Source of the DNA: Phallus indusiatus
Lineage: Eukaryota; Basidiomycota; Agaricomycetes; Phallales; Phallaceae
DNA length: 64,000 bases
Reading direction: 5' to 3'
Assembly: GCA_027605045.1 (NCBI GenBank)
Contig: JAQFWX010000003.1
Location: 124,001-188,000 of the forward strand
Below, in pieces: positions 59,031 to 64,000 of this stretch. The stretch's first letter is position 1. Every line of letters begins with the position of its first letter. Position numbers and translations under genes: made by a program. Under the pieces are notes generated by a model. That model was not told where the DNA came from, ran no database searches, and saw only the letters and a program-made list of their open reading frames with translations.

Positions 59031-62000
59031 ATGGCCCAAAAAAAAATCCTCAACTTACTTCTGCTTTACAGCTGCTACCTTCGTGCAGTAGTCCTCGGCC
59101 GTTCGTCTTTCTCTCTCCTCCGCCTTTCATTTCGTCTGACGACATTCCTTGTTTATCATTTAGTCTTGACAAGTCGTCCCGAAGAATTTCTTAGACATGA
59201 CTTCGATTTCGTCATCATAGGTGAATTCAAGTCACTTGTAGTCCTGGTTATTAGCTTGACAACTAAACCCTTCTTGCAGGTGGAGGCACAGCAGTATGCA
59301 CACATTCATGACTTGCATTCCATTCCCTGACTTGACCACTTCTAGGGCATCGCGGTTGCAGCGAGGTGAGTTTCATAATACTGTCACATAAACTACCAGC
59401 CCTACAATTGTTGTCCTCCAGACTCAGCGAGGATGGACGGTACAATGTTGGCTTGCTTGATTCAGGGGCATACGTTAAAGATGACCCTATGATCGATGTT
59501 CCTAGTGGGTATATCTTATGTCCTATGATATCGGACCGCATATTCAAATGTTCGGCTACAAGTCCATTTCGGCCAGGCGCTATTTAATACCAGATATGAC
59601 CATGCTTTTCCTGGGGTGTCTCAACCCGGTCTTAAAAATAACTCTCGAGTCACGAATAGGTTAGTGATAGATGGCAAAGTCCTTGCTTTTCATTTATATT
59701 ATTTTTGTACATGCAGAGGAAAAGTTTTGGGTGGAACCAGCACGATCAATTTTGAGGTTTGGAGTCGAGCCTCGGATGAGGAATACGATGCCTTAGCGGA
59801 ATTCGCGAACGATAGATCATGGGGTTGGCAAGGCTTTTTAAAGCAATTCAAACAGCTTGAAGATTATTCGCCGCCATCACCCGATGTCATTCTCCCTGAT
59901 ACCGATTCAGAAGCCTTTATGCCTCGAAGGGTTTTCTCGCGGATCCAGAAATGGCTACATGGCTATAGCACGCTCACGAATGAAAATTATCACGGAAAAG
60001 GTGGTCCGATTCAAGTTAAGTCGGGGAAGCCAGATGTTTCCGTATTCTAACATAATTGCTGTTTATATATAGGTTTCTCACAACGCGCTATATTGCGACC
60101 TGACGTTTCCTTTTGTCACGGCTATGAACAAGGCAGGAATTCCGACGAATTCGATACCCGTAAGTCATAATAACTTTCATAGTCGCGATTAAATGATCCG
60201 CTGACATTATATATTCGAGGATTCTGGGGATATTAATGGCGTTTGGGACTCACCGACAAGCGTGAATCGGAAAAGCGGAACCAGAGTTACTGCCGTAACA
60301 GCATTTTTAGAACCCAACTTGAACAGATCAAATCTCGTCGTTCTTCCTGGCGCACGTGTATGACAAGTTTTACGCTTAAAAGACCTTATCTCACCTTACT
60401 TATCATCTTTTGTTTTAGGTCACCCGATTGCTTTGGGATACTGATCAAGAACCAGTCAAAGCCACCGCAGTAGAATTTTTCTTTGAAGGACAAGTGTACT
60501 CAGTTCCTGTACGCAAGGAAGTCATAATCTCAGCCGGAACTATTCAGACACCCCAGTGTGTAGTTTTCTTGACTTTTATAAACATTCAAGGCACTGATTC
60601 GAGAAAGAATTCTCGAGTATTCCGGCATCGGCAACTCAGATGTCCTGAAGAAATATAATGTTCAACCGGTCGTGGAACTTCCCGGAGGTAAGAGACTGGG
60701 TCCATCTCACTTGCACTACTAATAGGCTGACTGGTTTGCTATTCTTAGTCGGGGAAAACTTACAAGACCATGTGTTCTTACCTTTGACGTATGCATTGAA
60801 ACCCGGGCATCACACAATGGGTAATAATTTATAGCGATCTTTGTTAAATGACCTTAGACGCTTACTGACAGAACTACAGATAATATCAGAATCAATCCGG
60901 ACTTTGCCCAAACCCAAAGAGAATTATAGTAGCTATTTTAAACTTTTTTTTTTCAAAAACATTTTACTGACCATGCGTTTTTAGTATCGCTAACAGGACA
61001 GGTCTCATGACTGCAGTTTGGTCCACAGTAGTTTTCTCGACACTGCAGTCAATTTTAACCGAGAAGGAATATATGGATATTCTAGAGCTTCTTGACTCTG
61101 AATTATCTTCCCGAGGGGGTCAATTATCTAATCTTTCCACGATACAATATTTGCTGCAACGCCGTTGGCTTGAAGAAGGCCATGTAACCCAATGGGAAGC
61201 ACTATTCGGTCCACTCGGAGGGGTCACATGGTTTAAACCCCATCCCGACACAAACTATGTGACAATTATCATACCGCAACTTCACCCATTTAGTAGAGGG
61301 AACGTGGTGAGTCGGCAGATCTTGATAATTCGTCACCTTTAGGTCCACTAACGTAACTGTGCCTTCCTTTGAAGCATATTTCAAATGAAAGCCCCCTCTC
61401 TGTACCTGTGATCGATTTTAAATATCTTGATTTCAATTTCGGTAAATGTGTTTTCTACGCATGTTAATCGCCACAACTAATTTTTTTCTTATCTCAACTC
61501 GTTTTGTGCAACAAGACGCTATGGTAACTGTGAAAGCAGCTCAATTCATTCGACGAGCAATCGCCAATTCTTCTATGAGCGACTTCATAGACTATAGCGT
61601 TGAACCTCCGAGCAATGTTACGACTGACGAGGAGATGGAGGAGTGAGTCATTGTTTTTTTTTATTCTCACGAAAACCTCCGGTATTTACATCTGTCAATC
61701 TTCTCTCGACAGCTTCTTTAGGGAAAACGCGATCGTACGTGAATGACATCACATGCATTTTCAAAACGTATCTAAAGTTTCTTCTTTTGTGTCAGTCCAT
61801 TCAACATCCCGTCGGTACGTAACTGCGGTATCTGTTTTTAGAACGCAACATTAAGAAAAAACAATGTCAGGTACCGCACCAATGGCACCGCGTTTTATAG
61901 GTGGCGTTGTTGATAATACTCTCAGGGTAAAACAATTTTTTGATTTCCTTGTATAATGATGGTAGACCATATTTCTGTTTCGTTAGGTTTACGGCACCAG

Positions 62001-62360
62001 GAATGTCCGAGTTGCGGACGCCAGTGTAATATCAATGCAACTCAGCACGCACCCTCAAGCCACCGTCTATGCAATTGCAAACAAGGTGAGTATCAAAGGG
62101 GCATTAGCACCACCTGATGATTTTCTTTTTGGGTCTTCTTTTGCCCTTTGTATCATCCGTTGACATGCAATTGACTGACTTAATAATTGAAGGCCGCCGA
62201 CATTATTCTTAATAACGGAGTTGAAGAGCAATTGGTCATTACCGTCGAACGCGTATCGATTCAGCTCTCAGTAATTCCCCGTTTCATTGACCACGCATAC
62301 GCCTATATTCGGCGATTCGCATTCTCTTTTGCAACAACATGGACAGACTGGACATACTAA
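59031..62360 (+). CDS. GMC-family FAD oxidoreductase (aryl-alcohol-oxidase-like)
   Basis: A gene of about 20 exons; the first seven are read as 59031-59082, 59164-59220, 59280-59293, 59346-59365, 59422-59504, 59563-59659 and 59717-60014, the last one ending at TAA 62,358-62,360. The start MAQKKILNLLLLYS is hydrophobic like a secretion signal. Then come the FAD fold FDFVIIGGGTAGIAVAARLSED, the GMC signature GKVLGGTSTINFEVW, VIISAGTIQTPQILEYSGIG and GVGENLQDHVFLP. Both active-site histidines appear: IQHPVGTAPM and STHPQATVYAIANKAADIIL. Secreted relatives oxidise alcohols or sugars and deliver H2O2 to wood- or litter-degrading peroxidases. An extra 35 residues after the FAD domain (VIPRFIDHAYAYIRRFAFSF...) are unusual. 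Exons 1-2 and 6 are least certain. Confidence 0.82.
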
Positions 62361-63436
62361 TTCACCTTCCTCCTGTTTCCCCCGACGCAATTTTTTTTTT
62401 ATTCATCTATTTCACTTATAGATTGTACCCTGTACATCCGGAATGTTTTACCACCCCATTGGACACAAATATTGAATGTACATGTACGCATGTATTTTTT
62501 GCATATTATTAATGGAAATTGTAGAGGTGAATTGGAACACTTTATGTTGGTGATGTTGAGGGTTGCTATTACTTTGGTAAACCCACAAACCACAGCTTGT
62601 ATCCCGTATCTGGTTGAACTTTGTCCCGATTCCATGCTCTCCGACGGATATTTGAAAGTGGTACCATAACTCAGGGCTGGCTGTACATTACACTTAGCAA
62701 GGAAGTATTAGTCCGAAATAATGTCGGAGGAATTATGCTTGCATTTGATTTAACTGAAGGGAAACGATTTGCTTTTGCTCAAGAAAAAAAAAACAAGAAA
62801 ACTGACAAGATGAATGAATGTAAATATATTAGATCATGACATATCCTCTGAACGTGACCGGACTATGGGAGGAGCGGGTGATCGGAAACCCTCTAATCAT
62901 TTCTTGAAGTTTTCATTGACGGTCTGCAGTGAGTGTTATGTCTTATATCCGACCCGGAAATTCATTATGAAGTGCCGTGCTATCAATACGGCGAAGGACA
63001 AGCCCATCTATCTGTATACAATAATAATGAATTCATGAATCGTAATTTCAGCTGAAAACATTTATTGGCGAATGTTGAATTGACCCGACATTTGACACTC
63101 CTCAACCATTCGCAGTTATACCAAACCAGTATCAAGCGCACCTCATACGCATAATAAGTATTATTGAGATGTAGCCAAGTTCGGACGATGTGATTGACTT
63201 ATCTAAAATTTCGTGCACAAAAGGGTACTGCCAAAACGACCATAGACACAGCTTTTCCAGAAAGAAGTTGATAAAGTGCATTGGCATCACTCAAGGTTCT
63301 CGTGAGGGAGATAAATATACTTGAAACATAGACCAGTTTAGTAATTGTACATTGGCAGTATATTTTACACAATCTGTCCTTTACATAAATTTACTCGCCT
63401 GCAAAATCCAATCAGTTTCTATAAAAACACCTTGAT
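62361..63436. other. Convergent intergenic region
   Basis: AT-rich spacer between the GMC gene stop and the glycine-rich protein gene stop. Short open frames on both strands lack conserved features. Confidence 0.45.
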
Positions 63437-63946
63437 TTAATCTGTACTCACAAGACCCATCAGACCACTTATTCCACCGCTGTTACCACCACCCATAAAT
63501 CCTCCTCCTCCAAATTTAGACTGGAGAAAACGAAAAAAAAATCATAAACCATCTCTTAAATAAATTTATGGAGTGCATTGAATTACCTGTACGACCAATT
63601 TCATCATTGTCATGGCTGCACCATTGACAACATCCTGTTTGTTACCAGAGGCCGAGCCACCACTAGCATCAAATAACTTGGAGGCTTCTCCCATAGCCAT
63701 GGAGATAAGGTTAGAAGTACCGCCACCTCCGCCACTACCACCACCACCACCTTGGGTGAACATTTTCAAGGCCTAATAGGAAATGCTAAACAAGATAACC
63801 CAAGGATTCGCGACTGGCGTTCCTACCTGCATAGCCGCGGCAGCACCCATACTACCAGAGTCCAAGGAGCCAGCGTCGCTGCGCTCATACGCCTGCCTAT
63901 GAGCCTCTTGCACACCTTGCTCGTCGATTGGCTGAGTATGTTCAGC
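63437..63946 (-). CDS. Glycine-rich DUF7721-like protein, 3' part
   Basis: Three exons are visible, complement(63437-63520, 63587-63772, 63827-63946), all phase 0, giving the last 129 residues; the 5' exon lies past the window edge, behind an intron acceptor at 63,947. The sequence reads QPIDEQGVQEAHRQAYERSD, GSMGAAAAMQALKMFTQGGG, SNLISMAMGEASKLFDASGG, KQDVVNGAAMTMMKLVVQ and a Gly-rich tail (FGGGGFMGGGNSGGISGLMG). This pattern, an Ala-rich helix pair with MAMGEASKLFD between Gly runs, matches small agaricomycete proteins of unknown function. No signal or membrane segment is visible in this part. Confidence 0.7.
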
Positions 63947-64000
63947 CTAATATATGCTTTTGATCAATAACTCGATAAAGGAAGAGTCAGTTAAGGCGCA

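Overview
This 64 kb window is fungal nuclear DNA, most likely from an agaricomycete basidiomycete. The genes are dense with short introns (about 45-120 nt, GT-AG with a few GC-AG), many exons are tiny, the bases are AT-leaning, and the proteins match fungal families: Sla2, Ipi1, Cqd1/ADCK2-type ABC1 kinase, a LRR-DH-PH RhoGEF, YAT amino-acid permeases, GMC oxidoreductase, an HNH_2-like family and a glycine-rich DUF7721-like protein. I built the exon models by hand from splice signals, reading phase and family conservation. All complete models keep frame except Ipi1. No rRNA, confident tRNA, intact transposon or CRISPR array was seen.

Layout. 1-12.7 kb: the 3' end of an acidic tail-anchored protein gene; a LEA-like stress protein (+); a mitochondrial ABC1/UbiB kinase (-); and a 2,141-residue LRR-RhoGEF (-). 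12.7-17.2 kb: a gene-poor stretch with one possible decayed coding remnant. 17.2-31.0 kb: a tandem segmental duplication. Unit 1 holds amino-acid permease A, IPI1 (-), mitochondrial aspartate aminotransferase (-) and a broken aspartyl-tRNA synthetase copy. Unit 2 holds permease B, a fused relic of the IPI1 3' end and the AAT 5' end, and the intact aspartyl-tRNA synthetase, which continues past the duplicated segment to 31,992. 32.2-42.2 kb: a TMEM115-like membrane protein (-) and two low-complexity proteins of unknown function (+). 43-53.5 kb: a second tandem duplication, of ARMT1/DUF89 5' half + HNH gene 1 + HNH gene 2. The second unit keeps an HNH gene but has a dead ARMT1 half-copy and only the last codons of HNH gene 2. 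54.3-64 kb: the endocytic adaptor Sla2 (+), a GMC oxidoreductase (+), and a partial glycine-rich protein (-).

The main result is evolutionary. Two independent tandem duplications within 36 kb each resolved by partial loss, leaving one intact copy of some genes in unit 1 and of others in unit 2. The least understood content is the small HNH-domain gene cluster, with its duplicated divergent ARMT1/HNH promoter and a 2 kb segment of unknown origin. The permease copies differ in splice sites, the only IPI1 copy carries two one-base frame breaks at homopolymers, and Sla2 may have an intron inside its start codon. No complete new system can be claimed from sequence alone.
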